Source: Candidatus Manganitrophaceae bacterium
GTDB lineage: Bacteria > Nitrospirota > Nitrospiria > SBBL01 > Manganitrophaceae
Assembly (NCBI GenBank): GCA_016200325.1
Contig: JACQEZ010000011.1
Coordinates: forward strand, 1-64,000
DNA length: 64,000 nucleotides
Direction of reading: 5' to 3'
This document shows positions 17,587 to 25,365 of this stretch, piece after piece (within the stretch, counting starts at the first letter, position 1; each line of letters opens with the position of its first letter). The notes under the pieces are model-generated. The model searched no databases. It was not told the DNA's origin and saw only the letters and a list, made by a program, of their open reading frames with translations. The position numbers and the translations under genes were made by a program.

Positions 17587-18018
17587 ATGCAGGTCAGGAA
17601 TCGGTACTGGACATCGTCCACACTTTTTCTCATCGTCTTACTGGTTATTTTTGGCGACAGGAACGCGGTGACCTTTCCCGCCGAGGGGCCGGCGCGGGTC
17701 GAGGTGGTGATTCGAAATTCCGCGTATGAAGTTCAAGGAAAGCCGCTGACGCCGGGGGTGCCGGCGATGATCGTCCTTCGGAACGTGGATCAGGTCGAGC
17801 ATGGCTTCACCTCCCTCTTTTTGCAGGAGGTCGATGTCCGGGTGGAGAGCGGCGGCTCAGCCACCTTAGGAAAAGGAATCCGAGGGGTCCACATCGCGCC
17901 GGGGGCAGAGATGCGGATTCTCTTCATTCCACCGCGCCCCGGGAAGTTCACCTTTATCTGCGATCTCCATCCGCAGATGAAGGGCGAAGTGCTTCTTCTG
18001 TCGATTGGAGCGGTGTGA
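17587..18018 (+). CDS. secreted cupredoxin-domain protein
   Basis: 143 residues from the ATG at 17587 (GGGAGG nine bases upstream). A hydrophobic N-terminal segment (TLFLIVLLVIFG) exports it. The mature part is a single cupredoxin fold: VIRNSAYEVQGKPLTPG, first ligand His in VEHGFTSL, and the C-terminal copper loop FICDLHPQMKG supplying Cys, His and Met with C-x2-H-x2-M spacing, i.e. a complete type 1 copper site. Possible electron carrier or periplasmic copper chaperone. Monocistronic, between divergent actP and convergent VOC genes. Confidence 0.88.
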   Translation: MQVRNRYWTSSTLFLIVLLVIFGDRNAVTFPAEGPARVEVVIRNSAYEVQGKPLTPGVPAMIVLRNVDQVEHGFTSLFLQEVDVRVESGGSATLGKGIRGVHIAPGAEMRILFIPPRPGKFTFICDLHPQMKGEVLLLSIGAV

Positions 18019-18036
18019 TATATGATGGACACATTC

Positions 18037-18474
18037 TCAGGGCTCCGGATCGGTATCGCCGACCGCGCCGAACTCCCGCTCGCCGAAGATCGCCGATTCG
18101 TACCGGTACCATTTGAATTCAAGGAGGTTGTGCGAAGGATCTTCAAGAAAGAAGGTGGCATGCTCCAGCCGGCTCCCCTCGAATCGGCGACGAGGAGACT
18201 GGTAGAACCGGAGGCCCTTTGCCTGGGCCCGGTCGACCAGCGCCTGCCAACCCGCTTCGGTCTTAAAGATCAGGCCGAAGTGCCGCGGGTAGATCCCCTT
18301 CTGTCCCGCCACCGCCGGAGCAAGATGGCCGACCAGCTGATGTCCGGCCAGTTCGAGGGTGATCGCACGGGGCGACTCCCGTCCCAAGGTGCAGCCGAGG
18401 CCATCGACGTAAAATCGCTTCGCCTCCTCCAGATCATCCAACGGAAAGGCGAGATGAAAAAGAACCTCTTCCAT
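18037..18474 (-). CDS. VOC (glyoxalase/bleomycin-resistance) family protein
   Basis: 145 residues with two beta-alpha-beta-beta-beta modules. LFHLAFPLDDLEEAKRFYVDGLGC is the typical first module, with the metal-ligand position at the His of FHLA; the second module has HFGLIFKTEAGWQALVDRA and DPSHNLLEFKWY. These folds bind a divalent metal and act as isomerases, dioxygenases or resistance proteins; wording near the C-terminus is that of a 'glyoxalase-like' dioxygenase-type protein. Substrate unknown. Convergent with the cupredoxin gene, 18 bases apart. Confidence 0.9.
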   Translation of the reverse strand: MEEVLFHLAFPLDDLEEAKRFYVDGLGCTLGRESPRAITLELAGHQLVGHLAPAVAGQKGIYPRHFGLIFKTEAGWQALVDRAQAKGLRFYQSPRRRFEGSRLEHATFFLEDPSHNLLEFKWYRYESAIFGEREFGAVGDTDPEP

Positions 18475-18508
18475 AAAAATACCCTCTCTCTATCAACCCA
18501 TCTGCAGC

Positions 18509-18538
18509 AGAATACCGATTTAGGGAGATCGGCGTCAA
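18509..18538 (-). promoter_or_regulatory. promoter for the VOC gene
   Basis: Minus-strand TTGACG (18538-18533), 18-base spacer, TATTCT (18514-18509). The -10 region (TCGGTATTCTGCT) is the same as in the DUF485-actP promoter. Confidence 0.5.
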
Positions 18539-18668
18539 GCGCCCTATCGTACCTCTAAGGTCTTTTCCACTTCGATCTAGGGGAGAAAATCAGGTGATTT
18601 AGATCACAGTTGCTTGCCGATCCGATCAACGCCTGGTATCATCAGGTACTCACTCCCTAAGGACGATG

Positions 18669-19670
18669 ATGAAATTCTTCGTCACCGGCGCAACCGGCTT
18701 TATTGGCGGGCGGATTTCGCGCCAGCTGGTTGCGTCGGGCCACCAAGTTGTCGCACTCGCCCGTGATCCCTCCAAGGCGGCCGCGCTCATTCATCTCGGC
18801 ATCGACGTTCGGAAAGGAGACATCACCGATCTGGAGAGTCTCCGTCCGGCGATGGCCGGCGCGGATGGTGTATTCCACGTCGCTGGCTGGTACAAGGTCG
18901 GCTCTCCGGACAGGGAAGCGGCCCGGCGGATTAACATCGACGGCACGCGCAATGTCCTCACCGCGATGAAGGCTCTCAAGATCTCGAAGGGGGTCTACAC
19001 CAGCACGCTGGCGATCTACTCTGATACGAACGGCCGAACGGTCGATGAAAAATCGCGTTATGACGGGCCGTGGCTCTCCGAGTATGAACGGACCAAGTGG
19101 GCGGCGCAGACCGAGATCGCCGAGTCGATGATCGCGCAGGGCCTGCCGCTCGTGATCGTCCTCCCCGGCTTGGTCTACGGCCCGGGGGATACCAGCTCGG
19201 TGAGAGATCTCTTTCTCCTCTATCTCAAACGACGGCTGCCGATGGTCTCTCCACGAACCGCCTACTGTTGGGGCCATGTGGAAGATATCGCGCGGGGCCA
19301 TCTCTTGGCGATGGAGCGGGGACGGCCGGGGGAAGACTACATCATCGCCGGGCCGCCGCATACCCTGCAGGCGGCGTTCGAAATCGCGGAGCGGGTCACC
19401 GGGATCAAGGCGCCCCGTCTTCATCCCCCGCCGGGGCTGTTGAAGGCATTTGCGGCGCTGGTCGGCGCAATCGAGCCGCTCCTCCCGCTTCCCGATCTCT
19501 ACCGCGCCGAGAGCCTCCGGGCCATCGCCGGGACGACCTACCTCGGAAGCAGCGAGAAGGCCCGCCGCGAATTGGGCTTTAAGACTCGGCCCCTGGAAGA
19601 AGGGTTGCAAGAGACCTTGCTGCAGGAGCTGTCGCTGCTCCGCCTGCGGCAGAAGGAAGCTCGGAAATAA
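18669..19670 (+). CDS. NAD-dependent epimerase/dehydratase, dihydroflavonol-reductase-like
   Basis: 333 residues from the second of two consecutive ATGs (AAGGA lies five bases upstream of 18669). An extended SDR: nucleotide-binding TGATGFIGGRI at the N-terminus, DITDLESLRPAMAGADGVFHVAG, and active-site YERTKWAAQ (YxxxK) near residue 140. It resembles HpnA-type hopanoid-associated sugar epimerases and dihydroflavonol-4-reductases. No hopanoid genes are nearby, so the substrate is open. Confidence 0.9.
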   Translation: MKFFVTGATGFIGGRISRQLVASGHQVVALARDPSKAAALIHLGIDVRKGDITDLESLRPAMAGADGVFHVAGWYKVGSPDREAARRINIDGTRNVLTAMKALKISKGVYTSTLAIYSDTNGRTVDEKSRYDGPWLSEYERTKWAAQTEIAESMIAQGLPLVIVLPGLVYGPGDTSSVRDLFLLYLKRRLPMVSPRTAYCWGHVEDIARGHLLAMERGRPGEDYIIAGPPHTLQAAFEIAERVTGIKAPRLHPPPGLLKAFAALVGAIEPLLPLPDLYRAESLRAIAGTTYLGSSEKARRELGFKTRPLEEGLQETLLQELSLLRLRQKEARK

Positions 19671-19745
19671 CCTGTACAAGCAGAAATCCTCCCTTGCTGG
19701 AAGGATCAGTCCATGCATGGATGCCGGATCGCCTTTCCAAGAACA

Positions 19746-19765
19746 CGTTCTTTATCGTAAGAACG
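19746..19765 (+). promoter_or_regulatory. inverted repeat upstream of mreB
   Basis: CGTTCTT-N6-AAGAACG, perfect seven-base arms, centred about 32 bases before the mreB ATG. Could be an operator or a small mRNA hairpin just ahead of the ribosome-binding site. Confidence 0.35.
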
Positions 19766-19787
19766 AATTGAGAGTGAGGAATCAAGG

Positions 19788-20837
19788 ATGAAAGAACTTT
19801 CTCGAAGCGTCTTCCCCTGGATGCGGCCTTGGGTCGCCGATATCTCCGTCGACCTTGGAACCACCAACACCCTCGTTTACGTCCGGGGAAAAGGGATCGT
19901 CGTGAACGAGCCCTCCGTCGTCGCCGTCCGCGAAGGAGCCCAGGGAAAGCAAGAGGTCATCGCCGTCGGACAGGAGGCCAAGGCGCTCGTCGGAAAGGCT
20001 CCGACGATGATCCGGACCGTCCGGCCGATCAAACAGGGGGTCGTCGCCGACTTCGACCTTGCGAAAGAGATGCTCGAGTTTTTTATCCGGCGGGCACGCC
20101 GCCGATGGCCGTTCGGAAAACCGTCGATCGCCGTCAGCCTGCCGCACGGCGTCACCGAAATCGAACGGCGGGCCGTTGAAGAGGTCGGCTATTCGATCGG
20201 CGCGAAGAAGATCCTCTTGATCAAAGAACCGATCGTCGCGGCGATCGGGGCCGAGATGCCGGTCCTCGAACCGGTCGGAAATATGCTGGTCGACATCGGC
20301 GGCGGGACGACCGAAGTGGCGGTTCTCTCATTGGCCGGCATCGTCTGCTGCCATTCGGTCCGGGTCGGCGGCGATGCAATGGACGAAAAGATCATCGAGA
20401 TGGTCAAGCGCCGGCATCATCTTCTCATCGGCGAGCAGACGGCGGAGCAGGTCAAGATCGCCCTCGGCACCGCCTGGCCCGACGGGGAGGTCCAGAAGGC
20501 GCGGGTCAAGGGACGCGACTCCGTCACCGGGCTTCCCCGGATCGTCGAGATCGACTCCAACGAGATTGCCGAGGCGATCGCCCCGTCGGTGCGGGTGATC
20601 GTCAACGCGATCAAAATGGCGCTGGCGAACACCCCGCCTGCGTTGTCGGGCGACATCGTCGAAAAAGGGATCGTGATTACCGGCGGCGGGGCGCTGATCC
20701 GAAAGTTGGATATCCGTCTTCAGCATGAAACCGGTCTCCCGATCATCATCGACAAGGGGGCGCTGCTGAGTGTCGCGCTCGGCGGCGGCCGGGCGATTGA
20801 AAATCCCGGCCTGCTCGAGGCGATTTCGATGGCCTAA
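19788..20837 (+). CDS. mreB: rod shape-determining protein MreB (actin homologue)
   Basis: 349 residues, normal length. Phosphate loop 1 ISVDLGTTNTLVYV, the connecting VADFDLAKEMLEFFIRRA, phosphate loop 2 LVDIGGGTTEVAVLSLAGIV and adenosine motif GIVITGGGALIRKLD are all intact. MreB filaments direct the elongasome on the inner membrane. It is an orphan: mreC, mreD, mrdA and rodA are not adjacent, which suggests a second MreB copy or a dispersed system. C-terminus and internal motifs contain Cys-Cys (IVCCHSVRVGG), which is unusual for the family. Confidence 0.94.
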   Translation: MKELSRSVFPWMRPWVADISVDLGTTNTLVYVRGKGIVVNEPSVVAVREGAQGKQEVIAVGQEAKALVGKAPTMIRTVRPIKQGVVADFDLAKEMLEFFIRRARRRWPFGKPSIAVSLPHGVTEIERRAVEEVGYSIGAKKILLIKEPIVAAIGAEMPVLEPVGNMLVDIGGGTTEVAVLSLAGIVCCHSVRVGGDAMDEKIIEMVKRRHHLLIGEQTAEQVKIALGTAWPDGEVQKARVKGRDSVTGLPRIVEIDSNEIAEAIAPSVRVIVNAIKMALANTPPALSGDIVEKGIVITGGGALIRKLDIRLQHETGLPIIIDKGALLSVALGGGRAIENPGLLEAISMA

Positions 20838-20855
20838 GCGATTAACGATAACAGC

Positions 20856-21308
20856 CTACTTCTTCCCCAGGCTTCGCTCATACAGAACCGCCTGCCATGC
20901 CTCCTCTTCGGTGATGAGACCGCTGCCGACGGCGGAGAGCATCCCGGTGCCGGAGATCCCATTTTTCACCGCCCAGAACATCTCCCCCGCGCTCTTACAC
21001 TGGTCGAACTTCGGATCGGTGAAATTCCGCGGCGATGGGTTAAGGGAGGCCGCCAACGGACCATCTCCTTTTCCTTCATTTCCATGACAGCCGGCGCAGC
21101 TTCCTTTCCCATTGAAGATCTCTTTTCCTTTTTGAATCGACTCCGGTGAATCGGCCACCGGCGGCTTCATCGCTTTATATTGCGCCAGCTCTCCCGCCGG
21201 CACGCGCGGCGCGCAGGGATCTTTTTCCGCGGCAGCGGCCGAAAAAACCGTCGCGAGCAAAAGGGTGGTCGAGACAATGAAAATGGCGGTCAGTGTAAGA
21301 GGTCGCAT
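20856..21308 (-). CDS. periplasmic c-type cytochrome (single heme)
   Basis: 150 residues. A signal peptide (LTLTAIFIVSTTLLLATVFSAAAAEK) is followed by one heme site GSCAGCHGNEGKGDGP (CxxCH, near residue 75). The following SLNPSPRNFTDPKFDQC and GISGTGMLSAVGSGL, which may supply the axial Met, are typical of small cbb3/alternative-complex-associated class I cytochromes. Another Cys (KDPCAPR, FDQCK) pair may form a disulfide. Convergent with mreB. The electron partner is not identifiable here. Confidence 0.92.
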   Translation of the reverse strand: MRPLTLTAIFIVSTTLLLATVFSAAAAEKDPCAPRVPAGELAQYKAMKPPVADSPESIQKGKEIFNGKGSCAGCHGNEGKGDGPLAASLNPSPRNFTDPKFDQCKSAGEMFWAVKNGISGTGMLSAVGSGLITEEEAWQAVLYERSLGKK

Positions 21309-21531
21309 TGGATTTTTCCTCCTTGCAATAGCATGAGGTGCATTGGCGCTTGAATGATCTCGGCCTGCTTTTCTACACCGGAGGACCTACGGATGTGCCG
21401 AAGCGGGCGAGTGAGGATCTCAGAGGTTTTTCGGTTTTTCTTGTGGGAAATGGGACAAACGGATATTAGAGGTATTCTATCGGATCGGGGTGGAGCGGAT
21501 CAAGAGAGACGCTGGCCGCCGCCTTTCCCCT

Positions 21532-22015
21532 TACAGCCCCGCTTCGGGTCTCAGCTTCTCTTTCGGCGTTTCTTCCTGATGCGGATGCAGATCCCAAAAC
21601 TTCTGCATGGCGAGGTAGGTAAATGCGGCCGACCAGGTGATCAGCAACAGGCCGTTGAGCCCTTCGATCCCGGTGATGAGCCGAAGGGGGCGGTCGGGTA
21701 GACATCGCCTAGACCGAGCGAGGTGTAGGTCACGGCGGAGAAGTAGATGTAATCGAAGAACTCTCCTTTAAATTGTCCGATAAAACGGCCCATTCCAGGA
21801 AGCTGATCCATAAGGTAATAGCCGATGCTGTAGAGCCAAACCTCAACGGTATGGGCGGCGAAGGTAGCGAAGACGACGATAATCATCCGGGCGCGGGGCG
21901 GCATCGCGAGCCGGGGCAAGATTCCCATGATGATCCGGAGCACTTCGTAATGGACGAAGATGTTGATAAAGACCAATGCCGTCCCTCCCGATAATGATCG
22001 CCCAACCCATTTCAC
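21532..22015 (-). pseudogene. potassium-channel-like (ion_trans_2) gene with a one-base frameshift
   Basis: Starting at the GTG at 22015 the product reads MKWVGRSLSGGTALVFINIF, has two or three membrane helices and the selectivity filter TYTSLGLGDVYP of a two-TM K+ channel. After PTAP the frame goes to stop at 21641. Adding one G to the G5 run at 21686-21690 restores a reading frame that continues LRLITGIEGLNGLLLITW, ends the pore helix/inner helix as expected, and stops at 21532. This C-terminal part is typical of the family. The gene is therefore either a true pseudogene or intact with a sequencing error in the homopolymer. Downstream of the hypothetical/nuclease genes, upstream of the cytochrome. 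Confidence 0.8.
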
Positions 22016-22051
22016 CCCCCTTTTGATTCTTGCCGATCTGCTTCCAAAAAC

Positions 22052-22411
22052 TCAGCCGCCCCGCAGCAGGGCGACCAGATCGCTCACCGTCTCCGCGCGG
22101 ATCTCCACCTCCGGCAGAAGCCGCTTCGCTTCTTTGACGGCCGCGCCCCAGGTCGCCGGATCGGCCGCCTCCCGACGGATTCGCGCCACCTCTTTATCAA
22201 TCTCTTCCCACTTCTGACGCACCACCCGGTTCTTCGCCAGCGGGATCGCCAGATGGCTTCGGAGTTGCTCGAGCTGTTGATCGAGGAGCGGTTCAGGGAG
22301 CTCGACCGGACCCTCCGGGTTGATCACCCTCCGGAGCGCCCGCGCCAGATAGGCATAGTACATTCCCAGCTGCATCGCCGCCTTCAGTCCCACCTCTTCC
22401 TGCGCTTCCAT
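22052..22411 (-). CDS. hypothetical protein coupled to S1/P1 nuclease
   Basis: 119 residues, starting at the ATG that overlaps the nuclease stop (TGATG). Mostly alpha-helical and charged: LKAAMQLGMYYAYLARALRR, then heptad-like QLEQLRSHLAIPLAKNRVVR and EEIDKEVARIRREAADPATW. No signal peptide, membrane helix or domain that I recognise. The overlap indicates translational coupling, so it may serve in the same process as the nuclease, though that protein is exported and this one is not. Confidence 0.7.
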   Translation of the reverse strand: MEAQEEVGLKAAMQLGMYYAYLARALRRVINPEGPVELPEPLLDQQLEQLRSHLAIPLAKNRVVRQKWEEIDKEVARIRREAADPATWGAAVKEAKRLLPEVEIRAETVSDLVALLRGG

Positions 22412-23319
22412 CACGGTGCCCCCTTCTTTTTAAGGTCCATATTAAACGCTTCATTCAAGACCCGCGCCAGCCGAACACCCGCTTTGGCCAGGAGTGCGTC
22501 GACCACCGGGAGACTCTTTTCGAAATAATGTCTGGAGAGTTTTCGATCTTCGGGAAGGCGATACGCGACCTGCGTCGCGGCCCGATGCCCCTCCAACGCC
22601 CAATCGACGACCGTTCCTTTTTGAAGATCGGCGCGCGATTGCTTCTTCAGCCACCCCTCCAAACGGGCCACATACGCCGGCTCGGTCAAGCCGGTATGAT
22701 CGATCAGCCCCGTATCCCAGACGGCATGGAGATTCCACGGCTTCCCGCCGAACGGATTGAGCGCTTCTCCGAAGAAGATCACCGGAAGGTCGTTGCCGCC
22801 GTGATCGTCCCGGTTAATGGTGTGGAGCGGCTGATGAAGGTCGCCGACCAGATGGACCAGGAACTTCAGCGCCTCGGCCCGCTCCGGGAGGGGGCGGGCC
22901 CGATCGGCGAGGACCCTCTTAAATCGCGCGATCGCGGCGATCAGGCAGTCTCCCTCGGCCGGAGAGAGACAATCCCGGTTTGGGTTATACCGAGATGCCT
23001 TGAAGGGAATATTGACATAGTGCCACGGCGCCGTCTCCGGGCGGTCGCCGCGAATTCGATCGGCCCAAGCGGCGATCGATGCGAGCGATGCGCCTTCGAG
23101 AAGCCGCTCCACCTCTTGGCGTGCGGGTTGCGTGAGATGGCGCTCCGCCACATCGGCGACGATGCGATGCCCTGCTTCGCCCCACGCATAAAGGGAGGAG
23201 GAGAAAGAGAGACCGAGAAAAACACTCAGGAGGACTTCTTTGCGGAAAAAGGGGATGCGCCCCGCGCGGTGCGCGCGGTGCGGAAGAAGGCCGATGTGAG
23301 ACTTACATCTGTTGAACAA
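22411..23319 (-). CDS. secreted S1/P1-type nuclease
   Basis: 302 residues if translation begins at the TTG at 23319 (AAAGGG just upstream); a longer start at 23391 exists but lies deep inside the preceding gene. A hydrophobic signal (VLLSVFLGLSFSSSLYA) is cleaved before Trp, the mature N-terminus WGEAGHRIVADVAE, where Trp1 and His bind zinc in this zinc-dependent phosphodiesterase family. Further ligands: AAWADRIR, WHYVNIPF, LKFLVHLVGDLHQPLHT and HAVWDTGLI. It degrades single-stranded DNA/RNA outside the cytoplasm. The start overlaps the end of the TraB-like gene by 17 bases. Confidence 0.85.
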   Translation of the reverse strand: MFNRCKSHIGLLPHRAHRAGRIPFFRKEVLLSVFLGLSFSSSLYAWGEAGHRIVADVAERHLTQPARQEVERLLEGASLASIAAWADRIRGDRPETAPWHYVNIPFKASRYNPNRDCLSPAEGDCLIAAIARFKRVLADRARPLPERAEALKFLVHLVGDLHQPLHTINRDDHGGNDLPVIFFGEALNPFGGKPWNLHAVWDTGLIDHTGLTEPAYVARLEGWLKKQSRADLQKGTVVDWALEGHRAATQVAYRLPEDRKLSRHYFEKSLPVVDALLAKAGVRLARVLNEAFNMDLKKKGAP

Positions 23320-24208
23320 CGTACCCTTTCTTTCGGAGAAGGTCGACGATTCCTCCTTGGCCGACGAGATGTCCCGCCCCGACGACGACAAAATAAGGCT
23401 CCTTCGTTTTTAAAAACCCTTCGATCTTGGAGACCATCTGCGCGTTTCGTTCATAGATCAGCTTGTCATAGACCGGCGCCAGCCCCGGCTCCTCTTTCAC
23501 ACTCTGGAAGATCAACGCTTCAATCGCACCGGTGTCCCCCACCTGCCAGCCGCTCACCACCGAATCCATCTGGTCGGAGAGAAGGTTCAAATCGGAGATG
23601 GTGTAGCGAAGAAACAGCTCCTGGAGACGATCGGAGAAGCTGTCGAAGAGACCGATTTGGTATTCCACCGTCTCAAACGCCGCCACCCGTTTCTTTCCCC
23701 GCGCTTGGGTGATAAAGTGCTCGTCAATCCCATATTGCTTGTCGAAGCCGAGACGTTGCAGCTCCACGGCCTGGAGCATGACCGCCAAGACCCAGGGCTT
23801 AAACTGGTTCAGCTGCCCCATCGGAAAGCCGGCCTCTTTAAATTTTTTCTCCGCCAGGGAGTAGGTCTCCTTCGAGACCTTCTGATCGAGCGTCTCCCCA
23901 AACGGGTAGGCCCCATACTCGAGAAAAAGCGACTGAAGGCGCGCCGCATCGAACTCATCGGGGTTGATCTCGACCACCAACGTCTCCGACCGATCAAAAG
24001 CGGCTTCAATCGATGGGGCAAGCGGATACATCTCCGGTTTCGCCACATGGATGGAACCGAGAAGATAGACGGTGGCGGTCTCCGACTGCGCCGACCAGAG
24101 GAAGTGCTTCGGGGTGGCGGGACTCTCCTTGGCTTTCGGCGCCGAAGCGCAGGAGAATTGAAGAAAGAAGAGAAGAAGGACAATCGTATACCGGGTCGCT
24201 CTCTTCAC
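23303..24208 (-). CDS. TraB/GumN family lipoprotein
   Basis: 301 residues. Signal peptide MKRATRYTIVLLLFFLQFSC with a lipobox-like LQFSC at residue 20. The TraB/GumN domain starts at FLWSAQSETATVYLLGSIHV (GSIH motif) and ends with PYFVVVGAGHLVGQGGIVDLL (GxGH motif); these two motifs hold the putative metal/catalytic His of this Tiki-like protease superfamily. Periplasmic function not established. Overlaps the following nuclease gene, so the two are probably expressed together. Confidence 0.9.
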   Translation of the reverse strand: MKRATRYTIVLLLFFLQFSCASAPKAKESPATPKHFLWSAQSETATVYLLGSIHVAKPEMYPLAPSIEAAFDRSETLVVEINPDEFDAARLQSLFLEYGAYPFGETLDQKVSKETYSLAEKKFKEAGFPMGQLNQFKPWVLAVMLQAVELQRLGFDKQYGIDEHFITQARGKKRVAAFETVEYQIGLFDSFSDRLQELFLRYTISDLNLLSDQMDSVVSGWQVGDTGAIEALIFQSVKEEPGLAPVYDKLIYERNAQMVSKIEGFLKTKEPYFVVVGAGHLVGQGGIVDLLRKKGYVVQQM

Positions 24209-24312
24209 AATCGATCCTTATTTCACCTTCAAGACAAGTTCAGCTTCAAACCATCGGGCAGAGGGAATCGCGGAGGACGAGGACGGCGCGCGCGCTTCCT
24301 CCGCGACCCGGT

Positions 24313-25161
24313 TTATTCAACGGTAAAGTCGAGCGTCATTCCCCGCTTAAAGTGGGGCTCCCCCTTCTCATCGGGAAAGAAGCAGATCAACCCATAGTTG
24401 CCGGGGGCCAGATCGGTCTCGAAGTAGGTGTGCATTCCGTTCTGCACGCCGACGATCCCGCCGATCGGCTTTCCAGGAGGGGGGGCGGAGCGATCGGCTT
24501 CAAAAGCGCCGAAATCGGCTACCTTTTTGCCGGGCGCCATCCGCACCAGCAGCAGTTCATGCGGCATCGTTCCATTGTTGACCACTTTGATCGTATGCTT
24601 GCCGGCCGTGAGCGGTTGGGAGGGGACAAATCTGAAATCGGCCACAGTGATGGTGACGTCGGCCTTCGGCTCCGCTTTTTTTGTCTCGGCCGCCGTGACG
24701 GTCAGCGGCTTCATCATGCCGAGGGCAAGATGGGGAACCCCCTTCGCATCGGGAATGAGGCAGGCCACCACATAGTTGCCCGGCTCCAGGTTCATCACCG
24801 CGGTCGCCTTCTCACCGGGGATCGCCCCGTTCGGTCCCCCCACAAACTTCGCCCAGCGCGGCAGCGGGCCGCTTAAAGCCGGCTTCAGCCCGACAAAATC
24901 ATCGAAGGTCTTCCCGTCGAGGAGCTGAATCAGCTGGGCATGGTGCAGCTCTTTTCCCCCATTATTAATTTCGACCTTAACGACCCCCCCTTTAATACGG
25001 TCGGGTCCCTTGTAGCTATAATCCATCGCGTTGAGCGTTACGACGCTCTCCGCCGGCTCCCCTTTCGCATTCGCCGCCAGGGGTTGACCGATTAGAACCA
25101 GCGCCGCGGTGAGGGCGACGCTCCATCCCGTTGTTTTTAATCTATCCATCATAGATCGCAT
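24313..25161 (-). CDS. exported protein with two cupredoxin-like domains
   Basis: 282 residues; signal peptide SVALTAALVLIGQPLAANA. Two similar halves: domain 1 (~45-150, NAMDYSYKGPDRIKGGVVKV ... GNYVVACLIPDAKGVPHLALGMMKPLTV) and domain 2 (~165-282, ITVADFRFVPSQPLTAGKHT ... GNYGLICFFPDEKGEPHFKRGMTLDFTV). Each keeps a His (KELHHAQLI, MPHELLLVR), a Cys (VACLIPD, LICFFPD), a His (PHLALG, PHFKRG) and a Met, close to type 1 copper ligands but with a longer Cys-His spacing. It may bind copper. It lies downstream of the copper ATPase on the same strand, 204 bases away. Confidence 0.8.
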   Translation of the reverse strand: MRSMMDRLKTTGWSVALTAALVLIGQPLAANAKGEPAESVVTLNAMDYSYKGPDRIKGGVVKVEINNGGKELHHAQLIQLLDGKTFDDFVGLKPALSGPLPRWAKFVGGPNGAIPGEKATAVMNLEPGNYVVACLIPDAKGVPHLALGMMKPLTVTAAETKKAEPKADVTITVADFRFVPSQPLTAGKHTIKVVNNGTMPHELLLVRMAPGKKVADFGAFEADRSAPPPGKPIGGIVGVQNGMHTYFETDLAPGNYGLICFFPDEKGEPHFKRGMTLDFTVE

Positions 25162-25280
25162 AGCTCCTTATCCTCCTGAAGAACACCAAATGAATCGGTT
25201 CGACCGCCTGTGAGGACAGACGGCGGCTCTGATTATAAAGTTTAGAAAAATGAAAAGGAAGGGAAAAATCGGATCAAGTC

Positions 25281-25321
25281 AAGAGCATTTGGAATGGGGC
25301 AAAGCCCATTCCAACGCTCTT
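25281..25321 (-). terminator. large hairpin downstream of the copper ATPase gene
   Basis: Inverted repeat with arms AAGAGC + TTGGAATGGG and CCCATTCCAA + GCTCTT, a small asymmetric internal bulge and a short loop. It lies 44 bases after the copper ATPase stop codon (minus strand). No immediate T run, so it may act as terminator, mRNA stabiliser or both. Confidence 0.5.
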
Positions 25322-25365
25322 AACCGATCGAGGAGAAACCCAAAATTTTAGATTTTTTCTTATGG

